64,000 bases of DNA from JBNJDJ01 sp051744845 (GTDB taxonomy: Bacteria; Bacillota; Clostridia; Peptostreptococcales; Acidaminobacteraceae), in assembly GCA_051744845.1 (NCBI GenBank), contig JBNJDJ010000003.1:1-64000 (forward strand), read 5' to 3'. Of this stretch, positions 1 to 8,355 are shown in pieces (the stretch's first letter is position 1; every line of letters starts with the position of its first letter). Under the pieces are notes generated by a model, which saw only the letters and a list, made by a program, of their open reading frames with translations, searched no databases and was not told the origin of the DNA. The position numbers and the translations under genes were made by a program.

Positions 1-206
1 CCTGTTTCAGCTTGATAAATAGATGCAGCACTTAAAATTGCTCTAGCAGAAGCTTGGTCAGCTGCCTTTTCTGCATCACTAGTAAAACTTCCCAACCTAG
101 GCACCGCAATAGCTGCCAAAATACCTAAAATTGATATAACTACAATTAATTCAATCAACGTAAAACCATTATTATTTCTTAATCTTTTTTGAAAAAATTC
201 TAACAT
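1..206 (-). CDS. pilA: Type IV prepilin (major pilin-like), 3' end cut by the window edge
   Basis: This is the N-terminal 68 residues of a type IV prepilin, translated here by hand because the gene leaves the window on the left. The leader is short and positively charged (two Arg, one Lys in 14 residues). It ends in Gly14, followed by FTLIELIVV, the classic prepilin peptidase (PilD) site with Glu at +5 of the mature protein. A hydrophobic helix with Pro follows (ISILGILAAIAVPRL), which forms the core of the pilus fibre. A GGAGGA ribosome binding site sits four bases before the ATG. It is the fourth gene of the operon after pilB, pilT and pilC, 56 bases behind pilC. It could be a major or a minor pilin; the globular C-terminal part that would decide is outside the window. 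Confidence 0.93.
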   Translation of the reverse strand, partial: MLEFFQKRLRNNNGFTLIELIVVISILGILAAIAVPRLGSFTSDAEKAADQASARAILSAASIYQAET

Positions 207-261
207 GTCTTCCTCCTTTATGTACTTTTTATACTATATATTTATATATTTTAAAGTATAG

Positions 262-1482
262 CTATACACCAATTGTTTTAAACATTTCAAACATTGGTAA
301 CATCATAGCTATTACTATAAAACCAATAACTACTCCCATTACTAAAATTGCAATAGGTTCAATTAAGGCAACTAATTTTTTTAATGATGATTCTAATTCA
401 TCATCATAATAATCTGCTGATTTACGAAGCATTTCTTCTATAGATCCAGATTCTTCACCAATTGATATCATAGAAACCATCATTTTTGGAAAAAAATCCA
501 TTTCTTTAAGTAAAGTACTTAAAGATTCACCCTTTTTTATATCATCTGAGACTCCTTCAATACCTTCAATAACAATCTCGTTATTTGTTACATTTGCAGA
601 AGTTTCTAAAGCTTCTAAAATAGGTATACCACTACCTAGTAAAGTAGAAAGCGTTCTAGTAAATCTCGATGTAATTATCTTTATCATATTTTTCTTGATT
701 ATTGGTAAATTAATTAAAATTTTATCTTTAATTTTTTTACCTTTTTTAGTTTTAACAAATTGTTTATAAGATATTATTAAACCAACAATAACTCCTATAT
801 ATATATACCAGTAATTTTTTAAAGAATCAGATATACCTATAACTATTCGTGTAGGAAGTGGTAATGTAACTCCACTTGAAGTAAACATACCAACTATAGT
901 AGGCATTACGAAAGTAAGTAAAAAAACTACTGCAGCTACAGCTATAAAAGATAAAACTATAGGATAAATCATAGCTCTTTTAATTTGTTGATTAATTTTA
1001 TTTTCTTTATCATAGTGAACAGACATCTTTTTTAAAACATCATCTAAATTACCAGTCATTTCACCTGCTTCAATCATATTTATAAGTAAGCTTGGAAAGA
1101 CTTTAGGATGGTTACTCATTGATTCAGAAAGCATTTGTCCTTTTTTTACATCATTAGTTACTTCTTGTAAAGCTTCTTTTAACCTTAAATTTTCACTTTG
1201 ATCAATTAAAACCTCTAAGGCAGCTATTAAAGGCATACCAGCATAAAGCATAGTATGTAATTGTCTTGAAAAGACTATTATATCTTTTATATCAACTTTT
1301 TTAGTAAAAAGATTAATGTCTTTTACTTCTCTTTTAACTTTTTCTTCTTTTAGTTCAACATTTATAGGCTTATTACCATTAGAACGAATCATTTGAATTA
1401 CTTCTTTTTCACTTTGTGCTTGGTAACTGCCTTCTTTTATATTACCATTACTATCTAATGATTTATAACTATAGCTTGGCAT
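262..1482 (-). CDS. pilC: Type IV pilus inner-membrane platform protein PilC
   Basis: Membrane platform of the type IV pilus; it couples the cytoplasmic ATPases PilB and PilT to pilin assembly and removal. About 406 residues, normal for the family. Two T2SSF repeats are visible: one around residues 70-165 (LHTMLYAGMPLIAALE, then IEAGEMTGNLDDVL) and one around 275-365 (LSTLLGSGIPILEALE, then ISIGEESGSIEEML). Transmembrane helices follow each repeat, and the last one ends MMLPMF. The longest frame starts at a GTG at 1488 that lies inside the AGGAGGTG ribosome binding site. The ATG at 1482, giving MPSYSYKSLD, matches usual PilC starts and was chosen. It lies 14 bases after pilT in the same operon. 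Confidence 0.96.
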   Translation of the reverse strand: MPSYSYKSLDSNGNIKEGSYQAQSEKEVIQMIRSNGNKPINVELKEEKVKREVKDINLFTKKVDIKDIIVFSRQLHTMLYAGMPLIAALEVLIDQSENLRLKEALQEVTNDVKKGQMLSESMSNHPKVFPSLLINMIEAGEMTGNLDDVLKKMSVHYDKENKINQQIKRAMIYPIVLSFIAVAAVVFLLTFVMPTIVGMFTSSGVTLPLPTRIVIGISDSLKNYWYIYIGVIVGLIISYKQFVKTKKGKKIKDKILINLPIIKKNMIKIITSRFTRTLSTLLGSGIPILEALETSANVTNNEIVIEGIEGVSDDIKKGESLSTLLKEMDFFPKMMVSMISIGEESGSIEEMLRKSADYYDDELESSLKKLVALIEPIAILVMGVVIGFIVIAMMLPMFEMFKTIGV

Positions 1483-1496
1483 TTTCACCTCCTAAA

Positions 1497-2555
1497 TTAC
1501 ATAAATTCAATACGTTTTTTAGTGTTTTTACGATCTACAGCATATTTGAAAACAGTATCTTTAGTAATTTCTCCATTCTTATACATATTTATAAGTGAAG
1601 AATCCATAGTTCTCATACCTAAATCTGATTTAGTTTGTAAAATTGTATTTATTTGATGAGTCTTTCCTTCGCGTATTAAATTTTGAATAGCAGAAGTAGA
1701 ACGCATAATTTCAAAAGCAACAGTTCTTCCGTCTTCATAAGCTTTAGGCATTATTTGCTGAGTAATTACTCCTTTTAAAACAGAAGCCAATTGAACTTTG
1801 ATTTGTTCTTGTTGATATGACGGAAAAACATCTACAATTCTTTCAATTGTATTAGCTGCCCCTATAGTATGTACTGTTGATAAAACTAAATGTCCTGTTT
1901 CAGCTGCTGTAATCGCAGTAGATATAGTATCTAAATCTCTCATCTCTCCTACTAAAATAATATCTGGATCTTGTCTTAACGAACTTCTTAAAGCAGTTGA
2001 AAATGATTTTGAATCATCACCAATTTCCCTTTGATTAATAATGCAACTTTTATGTTTATGTAAAAACTCAATAGGGTCTTCGATAGTTATAATATGTTCA
2101 TGTCTATTTTGGTTCATTCGATTAATCATAGCTGCTAAGGTAGTAGATTTACCGCTACCAGTAGGTCCTGTAACTAATACTAAACCTCTCCTTAAATCAC
2201 TAAATTCTTTAATTACACTTGGAAGACCTAAATCATCAATTTCTGGAATCTCTAAATCAACAACTCTTACCGCTATAGCAAAACTACCTCTTTGTTTAAA
2301 TATATTTATACGAAATCTGCCAACTTTAGCAATAGAATGAGCAATATCAATATCACCTTTATCATCTAATTCGAGTAATTGTTCCTTGTCTAATAGGCTC
2401 TTAACCATATCTGCCAAATCTTTTGGCATTAATTTATCTAAATCTAAGTTAATCAATTTACCATCTAAACGAATAATAGGAGGAAGTCCAACAGTTAAGT
2501 GTACATCTGAAATATCTCTTTCAAGTGCTTTTTCTAAAATTTTATTAAATAACAT
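1497..2555 (-). CDS. pilT: Type IV pilus retraction ATPase PilT
   Basis: Hexameric ATPase that depolymerises the pilus, giving retraction and twitching movement. 352 residues, as usual for PilT. Walker A GPTGSGKST is at residues 130-138. Asp-box and Walker B elements follow (ITIEDPIEF, then ILVGEMRD), as does the His-box (STVHTIGA). Near the C-terminus AIQNLIREGK corresponds to the AIRNLIRE motif typical of retraction ATPases and absent from PilB, so the PilT call is secure. It begins 9 bases after the pilB stop. Having pilT inside the riboswitch-controlled operon means extension and retraction motors rise together. Confidence 0.96.
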   Translation of the reverse strand: MLFNKILEKALERDISDVHLTVGLPPIIRLDGKLINLDLDKLMPKDLADMVKSLLDKEQLLELDDKGDIDIAHSIAKVGRFRINIFKQRGSFAIAVRVVDLEIPEIDDLGLPSVIKEFSDLRRGLVLVTGPTGSGKSTTLAAMINRMNQNRHEHIITIEDPIEFLHKHKSCIINQREIGDDSKSFSTALRSSLRQDPDIILVGEMRDLDTISTAITAAETGHLVLSTVHTIGAANTIERIVDVFPSYQQEQIKVQLASVLKGVITQQIMPKAYEDGRTVAFEIMRSTSAIQNLIREGKTHQINTILQTKSDLGMRTMDSSLINMYKNGEITKDTVFKYAVDRKNTKKRIEFM

Positions 2556-2564
2556 TTTTACTCC

Positions 2565-4235
2565 TTAGTCAATTGTATAAGTAACTTTGATTAATTCTTC
2601 TATGCTTGTTTTTCCTTTAATAACTAATTCACTACAACTTTCTTTTAAAGTTTCCATACCATCTTTTAATGCTTGTTGTTTAATTTTACCTGCTGATTCA
2701 CCATTACTTATTTTTCTTTTAAGTGATTTATTTATTAACATAATTTCATGAATAGCTGTACGCCCTGAATAACCAGTTTGTCCACAGGCATTACAACCTT
2801 TTGCTTTATAAATTTCTTTAGAAGAATCTAAACCTAGCTCTTTCATTTCACTTTTTGTTGTTACTTTACTTTCTTTACAACTATTACATAATTTTTTAAC
2901 TAATCTTTGTGAAATAATACCGACTATAGAAGATGATAAAATATATGGTTTTATTCCCATATCAGTTAATCTAGTAATAGTACTTGAAGTATCATTTGTA
3001 TGTAATGTAGATAAAACTACATGCCCAGTAATAGAAGCTCTCATAGCTATTTGAGCTGTCTCTTCGTCTCTAATTTCTCCTACCATTACAACATCTGGAT
3101 CTTGTCTTAATATTGCTCTTAAACCACTTGCAAAACTAAGTCCAGCTTTTTTATTAACTTGTACTTGATTAATACCTTTCAATCTGTATTCCACTGGATC
3201 TTCAACTGTAATAACATTTTTTTCAGTAGAATTCATCTCTTTTAAGATACTATAAAGAGTAGTAGTCTTACCACTTCCAGTAGGTCCTGTAGCTAATATA
3301 ATCCCTTGAGGACTTTTAGTTAAATTATCTAGTATTTTTAAATTTTTTTCACTGAAACCTAACTCAGATTTATCAGTAACTACAGATGATCTATCTAATA
3401 ATCTAATAACTACTTTCTCACCATGAACTGTTGGCAAAATTGAAATTCTTAAATCTACTAAATGAGAATCTATAATAGTCTCTACTCTTCCATCTTGAGG
3501 TCGTCTTCTTTCAGAAATATCCATTTTCCCCATTATTTTAATTCTTGTAACTAAAGGACTAAGAGTTTCTTTTTTACTTTTTATAAACTCTTGTAAATCA
3601 CCGTCAATCCTAAACCTTACCCTTACATTAGTTTCAGTAGGTTCAATATGAATATCACTAGCTTCAGCTTTAATTCCTGATGAAATTATTTTATTTACTA
3701 ATCTAACCATAGGAGAATTAGTTATTTCATCACTTTCTTGACTTTGATATGTTTGTTGTTCTCCATTTTCTTCATCATCTAAAAGGTCATCAGAAAAGTC
3801 TTCATCCATAGCGTAAGCTATATCAATGGCATCCTCTATTGATTGTTTAGAAGCAATCATAGGGGCTATTGGCATGCCTGTCATCATATTCATATCATCT
3901 ATTAACATTAAATCCATAGGATCAGCCATTACTACAACTAATTCTCCACCTTTAATATCAATTGGTATAACATCATTTTCTTCAGCAAAATCCTTATCAA
4001 TTTTTTTTATAGCATCTGGATTTATTACATATGAATTTAAATTTATATGTTTAATATCTAACTGGTCTTCAAGAAACTTAAAAATTTGAGATTCAGTTAA
4101 TAAGTTATCTTCAATAATTTGTTCACCTAACTTATTACCAGTTATTTTTTGTCTTGTTAAGGCACCTTCCAGTTGTTCTTCAGTAATTAAACCTTCGTCT
4201 ATTAATTTGTCTCCTAGTCTAATTTTTTTTGCCAT
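2565..4235 (-). CDS. pilB: Type IV pilus extension ATPase PilB with MshEN c-di-GMP-binding N-terminus
   Basis: Assembly ATPase of the type IV pilus, 556 residues. The N-terminus holds two tandem 24-residue MshEN-type motifs. The first is residues 5-28 (RLG at 5-7, Gly14, Leu21, Leu25, Gln28). The second is 35-58 (KLG at 35-37, Leu44/45, Ile51, Leu55, Gln58), with Asn43 where Gly is usual. In known family members this domain binds c-di-GMP. The motor domain has Walker A GPTGSGKTT at 317-325, VEDPVEYR, MVGEIRDEET and STLHTND. A zinc site of two CxxC pairs is at Cys450/453 and Cys481/484. An acidic linker (about 144-170) joins the parts. It is first in the operon, about 75 bases behind the riboswitch terminator. 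Binding of c-di-GMP by this particular protein is inferred. Confidence 0.96.
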   Translation of the reverse strand: MAKKIRLGDKLIDEGLITEEQLEGALTRQKITGNKLGEQIIEDNLLTESQIFKFLEDQLDIKHINLNSYVINPDAIKKIDKDFAEENDVIPIDIKGGELVVVMADPMDLMLIDDMNMMTGMPIAPMIASKQSIEDAIDIAYAMDEDFSDDLLDDEENGEQQTYQSQESDEITNSPMVRLVNKIISSGIKAEASDIHIEPTETNVRVRFRIDGDLQEFIKSKKETLSPLVTRIKIMGKMDISERRRPQDGRVETIIDSHLVDLRISILPTVHGEKVVIRLLDRSSVVTDKSELGFSEKNLKILDNLTKSPQGIILATGPTGSGKTTTLYSILKEMNSTEKNVITVEDPVEYRLKGINQVQVNKKAGLSFASGLRAILRQDPDVVMVGEIRDEETAQIAMRASITGHVVLSTLHTNDTSSTITRLTDMGIKPYILSSSIVGIISQRLVKKLCNSCKESKVTTKSEMKELGLDSSKEIYKAKGCNACGQTGYSGRTAIHEIMLINKSLKRKISNGESAGKIKQQALKDGMETLKESCSELVIKGKTSIEELIKVTYTID

Positions 4236-4263
4236 AGTATCATCCTTTATACATTTTTTTATA

Positions 4264-4269
4264 ATTATA
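4264..4269 (-). promoter_or_regulatory. Possible second, riboswitch-independent -10 before pilB
   Basis: A perfect TATAAT lies on the minus strand between the riboswitch terminator and pilB. The best -35 at suitable spacing (TTACAC, 18 bases upstream) is poor, so this may give at most low basal transcription that bypasses the riboswitch. It may also be chance in very AT-rich DNA. Confidence 0.25.
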
Positions 4270-4309
4270 TCATAAACTATAAAAAAAGTGTAAGTTAAAA
4301 GTAAACATT

Positions 4310-4336
4310 AAAAAAACAACCGACAACTGCCGGTTG
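4310..4336 (-). terminator. Intrinsic terminator forming the expression platform of the pil riboswitch
   Basis: On the minus strand, CAACCG (4336-4331) pairs with CGGTTG (4322-4317) around an eight-base loop, followed by seven T (4316-4310). The 5' arm CAACCG is also part of the conserved GUGCAACCG end of the c-di-GMP-II aptamer. The loop AGUUGU is the 3' strand of the putative aptamer P1. Ligand-bound aptamer and terminator therefore look mutually exclusive. Confidence 0.85.
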
Positions 4337-4413
4337 CACTACTCACTAATATATGCTAAGTGCCCAAATCATTTCACATATACATTATCGCTTCACTTAT
4401 TTTTTAAAGTTAT
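4323..4413 (-). ncRNA. c-di-GMP-II riboswitch aptamer controlling the type IV pilus operon
   Basis: The minus-strand RNA contains the hallmark core of this class: UUUGGGCACUU, a variable hairpin, then AGUAGUGCAACCGGC. GCAC pairs with GUGC to form the conserved helix. Upstream, AAUG and AUG elements sit at the spacing I recall from the Clostridium acetobutylicum representative. A closing helix can form between AUAACU (4413-4408) and AGUUGU (4328-4323). The RNA starts from a consensus promoter about 30 bases upstream and ends in a terminator that shares bases with the aptamer. I therefore predict an ON switch: bound c-di-GMP blocks the terminator and lets RNA polymerase into pilB. Type II switches before pilus genes are known in Clostridioides difficile. 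Assignment is by recalled consensus, not by a covariance-model search. Confidence 0.88.
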
Positions 4414-4448
4414 AAATTATTAAATTTTCTTAATATACCACGTTTTCA

Positions 4449-4477
4449 ATTATATCTTTTTTTATTATTTCTGTCAA
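4449..4477 (-). promoter_or_regulatory. Consensus sigma-A promoter of the pil operon
   Basis: TTGACA (4477-4472), a 17-base spacer and TATAAT (4454-4449) on the minus strand: a perfect match to the vegetative consensus. It overlaps the very end of udk (stop at 4483). Transcription would start near 4442, giving a leader of about 205 bases that holds the riboswitch. Such a strong promoter fits a gene set controlled after initiation, by attenuation. Confidence 0.93.
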
Positions 4478-4482
4478 GAAAT

Positions 4483-5103
4483 TTAAAAATCAAATTTATT
4501 TTCAATATTTGAAACTATTATATCTATTGCAACCTTATTTAATCCACCTTCAGGTATAATAATATCAGCATATTTTTTACTCGGTTCAACAAACTGTTCA
4601 TGTGCAGGTTTAACAGTTGCAAAATATTGATCTATTACAGATTGTAAAGTTCTACCTCTTTCTTCAATATCTCTAGTAATTCTTCTGATAATTCGAACAT
4701 CAGCATCAGTATCTACAAAAATTTTAACATCCATTAAATCTCTTAATCTTTTATTTTCTAAAACCATAATACCTTCAATAATTAAAATATCTTTAGGTAA
4801 AACAACTATTTTTTTATCTTTTCTTGTATGCTTTTCAAAATCATATATAGGCTTCTCTACTTTTATATAATTTCTCAAAGCTTCAATATGTTCAATAAGT
4901 AAATCTGTATCAAAGGCTAAAGGATGATCATAATTTGTCTTTTTTCTTTCTTCCATAGGTAAATCTGACTGATCTTTATAATATGCATCTTGCTCTAAAA
5001 TTGAAATGCTTTTCTTGGGCAAACTCTCAAAAATAGCATTTGCAACAGTTGATTTACCTGATCCAGTCCCACCTGCAATTCCAATAACTAATGGTTTATT
5101 CAT
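4483..5103 (-). CDS. udk: Uridine kinase
   Basis: Phosphorylates uridine and cytidine to UMP and CMP in pyrimidine salvage. 206 residues, standard length. The P-loop GGTGSGKST is at residues 11-19. EQDAYYKDQ and [12 protein letters not shown] are the uridine kinase substrate motifs, and [12 protein letters not shown] is the lid region. The start overlaps the end of the upstream trhP gene by 8 bases, so the two are probably translationally coupled. The order trmR-trhP-udk is the same as yrrM-yrrN/O-udk in Bacillus subtilis. It is the last gene of the large housekeeping operon; the pil promoter lies directly at its 3' end. Confidence 0.96.
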   Translation of the reverse strand: MNKPLVIGIAGGTGSGKSTVANAIFESLPKKSISILEQDAYYKDQSDLPMEERKKTNYDHPLAFDTDLLIEHIEALRNYIKVEKPIYDFEKHTRKDKKIVVLPKDILIIEGIMVLENKRLRDLMDVKIFVDTDADVRIIRRITRDIEERGRTLQSVIDQYFATVKPAHEQFVEPSKKYADIIIPEGGLNKVAIDIIVSNIENKFDF

Positions 5104-6331
5104 CTTCTTTCCTCTTTCTTCTTAAAATATACATTTTTTCTACTGGTTTTTCCATCTTAATTTTCATAATTTGTTGAGGATGAGGAGCTACATCAATATC
5201 ATTATCCTCTTCATCCTTTAAATAATCAATAACTTGAGTATGTCCATTAAACTTTGGACCAATAATCTCAATAGTTTCACCTTTAAAAAGTCTATTTCTT
5301 TGTTCAACAGTTGCAATCTTAGATTTTTCATCATAAGATTTAACTATTCCAATAAAATCATATGTTCTTATATATGAACTTGAATCATAAACTTGTCCGT
5401 CTTTACCTGGTTTACCTTCAATAAACCCTTCAGTATATTTTCTATGACTAGACTTTTCTAATTCTTCAAGCCATTTATCATTAAATTCAAAATCAGATTT
5501 TTCTTTATAATATTTATCAATAGCATCTCTATAAGTTCTAACAATATTTGAAACATAATAAATACTTTTCATTCTACCTTCAATTTTCAAACTAGAAAGA
5601 CCAGCCTCAATAAGTTCAGGAACCTTTTTAATTAAATTCATATCTCTAGAATTAAAAATATGAGTTCCTCTTTCATCTTCATAAACATCCATATACTCAC
5701 CTTCTCTAGTTTTTTCAACTAAACTATAATTCCATCTACAAGGTTGAGCACATGCTCCTCGATTTGAATCTCTATTAGCCATATAGTTACTAAGTAAACA
5801 TCTTCCTGAATATGAAATACACATAGCACCGTGTATAAAAGCTTCTAATTCTAAACTTTTAGGAGTTTTTTTACTAATTTCATTTATCTCATTTAAAGAT
5901 AATTCTCTAGCAAGTATTACCCTTTTAACACCTTGTTCATGCCAAAATTTAGCAGATTCATAATTTGTGTTATTTGCTTGAGTTGATAAATGAATTTCAA
6001 CTTCAGGCCAATATTTTTTTACATACATTAAAATTCCTGGATCTGCTACAATAACAGCATCAAAATCTAAATTTTTCACATTTAAAAGATATTCTTTTAA
6101 TTTATTAATATCGCTATTGTGTGGAATTATATTTAAAGTTAAATATACTTTAGCATTAAATTCATGAGCAAAATTTATACCTTCTTTCATTTCTTCAAAA
6201 TTAAAATTTTTCGAAGATGCTCTCAGACCAAAAATTTCTCCACCTAAGTAAACAGCATCAGCACCGTAGTATACAGCATATTTTAATTTTTCTAAATTTC
6301 CAGCTGGAGCAAGTAATTCTACTTTATTCAT
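5096..6331 (-). CDS. trhP: U32 family tRNA 5-hydroxyuridine synthesis protein TrhP
   Basis: Member of the U32 'peptidase' family; the YrrN/YrrO/YegQ branch is known to make 5-hydroxyuridine at tRNA wobble position 34 rather than to cut proteins. Prephenate is the hydroxyl donor in studied systems. The U32 signature [19 protein letters not shown] spans roughly residues 163-181. Four cysteines (171, 178, 194, 198) are placed to hold an iron-sulfur cluster. A C-terminal beta domain follows (about 330-405). The long frame begins with a GTG at 6340 inside GGAGGTG; the ATG at 6331, eight bases downstream of GGAGG, is the likely start (411 residues). It overlaps trmR and udk at its ends. Bacillus has two copies side by side (YrrN, YrrO); here there is one. 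Confidence 0.87.
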   Translation of the reverse strand: MNKVELLAPAGNLEKLKYAVYYGADAVYLGGEIFGLRASSKNFNFEEMKEGINFAHEFNAKVYLTLNIIPHNSDINKLKEYLLNVKNLDFDAVIVADPGILMYVKKYWPEVEIHLSTQANNTNYESAKFWHEQGVKRVILARELSLNEINEISKKTPKSLELEAFIHGAMCISYSGRCLLSNYMANRDSNRGACAQPCRWNYSLVEKTREGEYMDVYEDERGTHIFNSRDMNLIKKVPELIEAGLSSLKIEGRMKSIYYVSNIVRTYRDAIDKYYKEKSDFEFNDKWLEELEKSSHRKYTEGFIEGKPGKDGQVYDSSSYIRTYDFIGIVKSYDEKSKIATVEQRNRLFKGETIEIIGPKFNGHTQVIDYLKDEEDNDIDVAPHPQQIMKIKMEKPVEKMYILRRKRKEDE

Positions 6332-7013
6332 AATCTTCACCTCCAGTTACATAAGATACAGCTAATCCATCTCCAATAGGTATAACTGATGTTTCTAAAT
6401 AAGGACAATTAGTTAAAAACTCTAAATAATTTCTCATTCTTTTAGCGATAGTCCTTTGTCTTTTAACAACATATTTATCAGTTGCAACCATTCCTTTAAA
6501 AAGTACATTATCTGAAACTATAATTGAACCTTTTTTTAAATTATCTTTCATTTGGTCAAAAAACTTTTGATAATGTCCTTTAGCTGCATCTATAAAAATT
6601 AAATCGTATATTTCTTTTTCATCTTTTAAACAAGTTTTAGCATTACCATAAACTAAATCGATATCTAAGTCTACATCATATTTTTTACTAAACTTTTCAA
6701 AATGCTTTTTAGCTTTTAATTGAGCTGGTTTATCGTTATCATAAGACTTAATATATCCTTTATAATCCATTGCTTTACAAAAAACTAAACTTGAATAACC
6801 AATTGCAGTACCTATCTCTAAAATTGATTTTATATTTGAACTTTTAATTAATACTTCTAAAAACTTTTTAACTTCTATATCTATTATAGGTATATCTCTT
6901 TTTCTGGCATTTTTCCCTAGATTAAAAATATATTCATTACTTTCTTTTTTTACAATATTTCTTATATATTTTTTATGGTATTGGTCGTTAATTTGACCAG
7001 GAAACTCATCCAT
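6324..7013 (-). CDS. trmR: tRNA 5-hydroxyuridine O-methyltransferase TrmR (YrrM family)
   Basis: SAM-dependent O-methyltransferase of the class I, metal-dependent (COMT-like) family, 229 residues. Motif I ILEIGTAIGYSS is around residues 64-75. The metal and SAM ligands are in LIFIDAAKGHYQKFF and IIVSDNVLFKG. In Bacillus subtilis the same gene (yrrM) sits next to the U32 proteins and converts 5-hydroxyuridine to 5-methoxyuridine at tRNA position 34. The identical neighbourhood here, with translational overlap into trhP, supports that role over a catechol-type methyltransferase. The start is the ATG just after the mltG-trmR junction; mltG ends at 8025-7015 with one base between the genes. Confidence 0.88.
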   Translation of the reverse strand: MDEFPGQINDQYHKKYIRNIVKKESNEYIFNLGKNARKRDIPIIDIEVKKFLEVLIKSSNIKSILEIGTAIGYSSLVFCKAMDYKGYIKSYDNDKPAQLKAKKHFEKFSKKYDVDLDIDLVYGNAKTCLKDEKEIYDLIFIDAAKGHYQKFFDQMKDNLKKGSIIVSDNVLFKGMVATDKYVVKRQRTIAKRMRNYLEFLTNCPYLETSVIPIGDGLAVSYVTGGEDYE

Positions 7014-7014
7014 T

Positions 7015-8025
7015 TTACTTCCTTTCTTTTAATTTATTTTTATAATAGTTATGATCATTTAAATTAGTTGTAAAAATATGAGATCCATCGTTTTCGTATG
7101 ATTTAACAAAAAATAAATAATCTGTATCTTTAGGATTTACAGCTGCTTTTATAGCTTTTTCGCCTGGCGAACAAATAGGTCCAGGAGGTAATCCTTCATA
7201 TTGATATGTATTATAAGGATCATCTATTTTAGTATCACTAGTTAATAAATTAGCTTTTCTCTCACCTAAAATATACTGTACAGTTGCACAAGACTGTAAA
7301 TACATACCTTTATCTATCCTATTATAAAATACACTTGCTACAGTATTTCTTTCATTATCAACAGCAACTTCTCTTTCAATAATCGAAGCTAAAGTTAAAA
7401 TTTCATAAAAACTAAATTTACTTTCTTCTATTTTACTAATCGTCTCTTCATCAAATACTTTATTAAATCTATTAAGAAACTTTGATACAATCTGTTTTAT
7501 ACTTGCATCTTTATTAACTATATATGTATCTGGAAATAAATAACCTTCCAAATTAACATAATCAATATTTTTTGTAAGTTTATTTTCTTTTAATTGTTTT
7601 TCTAGTTCTTCTTTAAATTTTTCTCCATCATTTATTATATTTTCTTTTATAAGTAAATCAACTATTTCTTGTAACTCTAAACCTTCAGGAACAGTAAATT
7701 TAACTGTTTCTTCATAAGTTAAACCTTTATATAAATGATTTATAATTTTATTTAAGTCAAAAGATTTAGATAATCTATATTCACCTGCTTTTAATTTACC
7801 ATCATATCCTAAATTCTTTACTTCTCTTTTAAAGAAAAATTGACTTTTAATTAAATTTTTCTCATCTAAAATTTCACTAATAGTATTAGTAGAAGCTCCT
7901 TTCGGAACTTCTACTTTTATTTTTTCATCACTATTAGCATCTACAGGCTTTTTAAAATCATCTAAACTACAAGCAGTGGTTATTAAACTTATTATTAAAA
8001 ATATACTTAAAATTATTTTTTTCAT
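7015..8025 (-). CDS. mltG: Endolytic murein transglycosylase MltG (YceG/YrrL)
   Basis: Cuts nascent peptidoglycan strands and so ends glycan elongation; acts outside the membrane. About 336 residues. After the N-terminal hydrophobic segment there is a LysM-like subdomain (KVEVPKGASTNTISEILDE), then the YceG core. The catalytic Glu lies in LTLASIIEREVA, followed by DNERNTVASVFYNRI, TVQYILGER and the GLPPGPICSPGEKAI block. The N-terminus ends in TTAC, a possible lipobox Cys near residue 18, whereas most MltG proteins have a plain transmembrane anchor. The frame opens with a GTG inside AGAGGTG; the ATG at 8025 was taken. It sits in the same yrr-like operon as in Bacillus (yrrL). Confidence 0.93.
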   Translation of the reverse strand: MKKIILSIFLIISLITTACSLDDFKKPVDANSDEKIKVEVPKGASTNTISEILDEKNLIKSQFFFKREVKNLGYDGKLKAGEYRLSKSFDLNKIINHLYKGLTYEETVKFTVPEGLELQEIVDLLIKENIINDGEKFKEELEKQLKENKLTKNIDYVNLEGYLFPDTYIVNKDASIKQIVSKFLNRFNKVFDEETISKIEESKFSFYEILTLASIIEREVAVDNERNTVASVFYNRIDKGMYLQSCATVQYILGERKANLLTSDTKIDDPYNTYQYEGLPPGPICSPGEKAIKAAVNPKDTDYLFFVKSYENDGSHIFTTNLNDHNYYKNKLKERK

Positions 8026-8033
8026 AATCACCT

Positions 8034-8345
8034 CTAGAATTTAATATCTATTGAATCTTTTAAGATATTAGTAATCTTTCCCATCATATTATTTACTTCA
8101 GTTTCTAACTTAAAATATCTTTTTACTTTAGGAAATTTAATAAGTTTTTCTTTTAACTTTTCAATTTCCTTAAGCTTTTCTTTATCTTTTCCATTGAAAT
8201 TTACTTGTAAACTATAAAATCTTTTTAAATCATCTGATAAATCTGGATCATTTAACAATTCTTTATTTAACTTTTCCAATTTTTGATATTTATCATTTTC
8301 TTTAATAGACTTAGCTAAAATATTAGCTGCTTTATATACGTCCAT
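8034..8345 (-). CDS. YlbF/YmcA family small regulatory protein
   Basis: 103-residue, all-helical, highly charged protein of the YlbF/YmcA family (DUF964-like). In Bacillus subtilis relatives form the Y-complex with YaaT and bind RNase Y, affecting mRNA processing, competence and biofilm genes. Visible family features are an N-terminal helix beginning VYKAANILAKSIKEN, a NDPDLSDDLKRF turn, and a C-terminal helix ending in the MMGKITNILKDSIDI region. It lies 10 bases after the RNase J gene, so it is probably co-transcribed with another RNA-decay factor. No catalytic motif is expected or seen. Which paralogue it equals (YlbF, YmcA or YheA) cannot be told. Confidence 0.8.
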   Translation of the reverse strand: MDVYKAANILAKSIKENDKYQKLEKLNKELLNDPDLSDDLKRFYSLQVNFNGKDKEKLKEIEKLKEKLIKFPKVKRYFKLETEVNNMMGKITNILKDSIDIKF

Positions 8346-8355
8346 AAATTACTCC

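Noticed and set aside
2041..2568. Plus-strand frames opposite pilT and similar frames opposite other genes
   Set aside because: They lie fully inside conserved genes on the other strand, lack ribosome binding sites and have the composition of antisense reading.
1497..4235. pilB and pilT as a tandem duplication
   Set aside because: They are ancient paralogues with different N-termini and different signature motifs (PilT has AIQNLIRE; PilB has the CxxC pairs), not a recent repeat.
4310..4442. 6S RNA or a plain udk terminator
   Set aside because: The conserved blocks (GGGCACUU, AGUAGUGCAACCG), own consensus promoter and overlap of aptamer with terminator fit a c-di-GMP-II riboswitch better; there is no long 6S-like rod.
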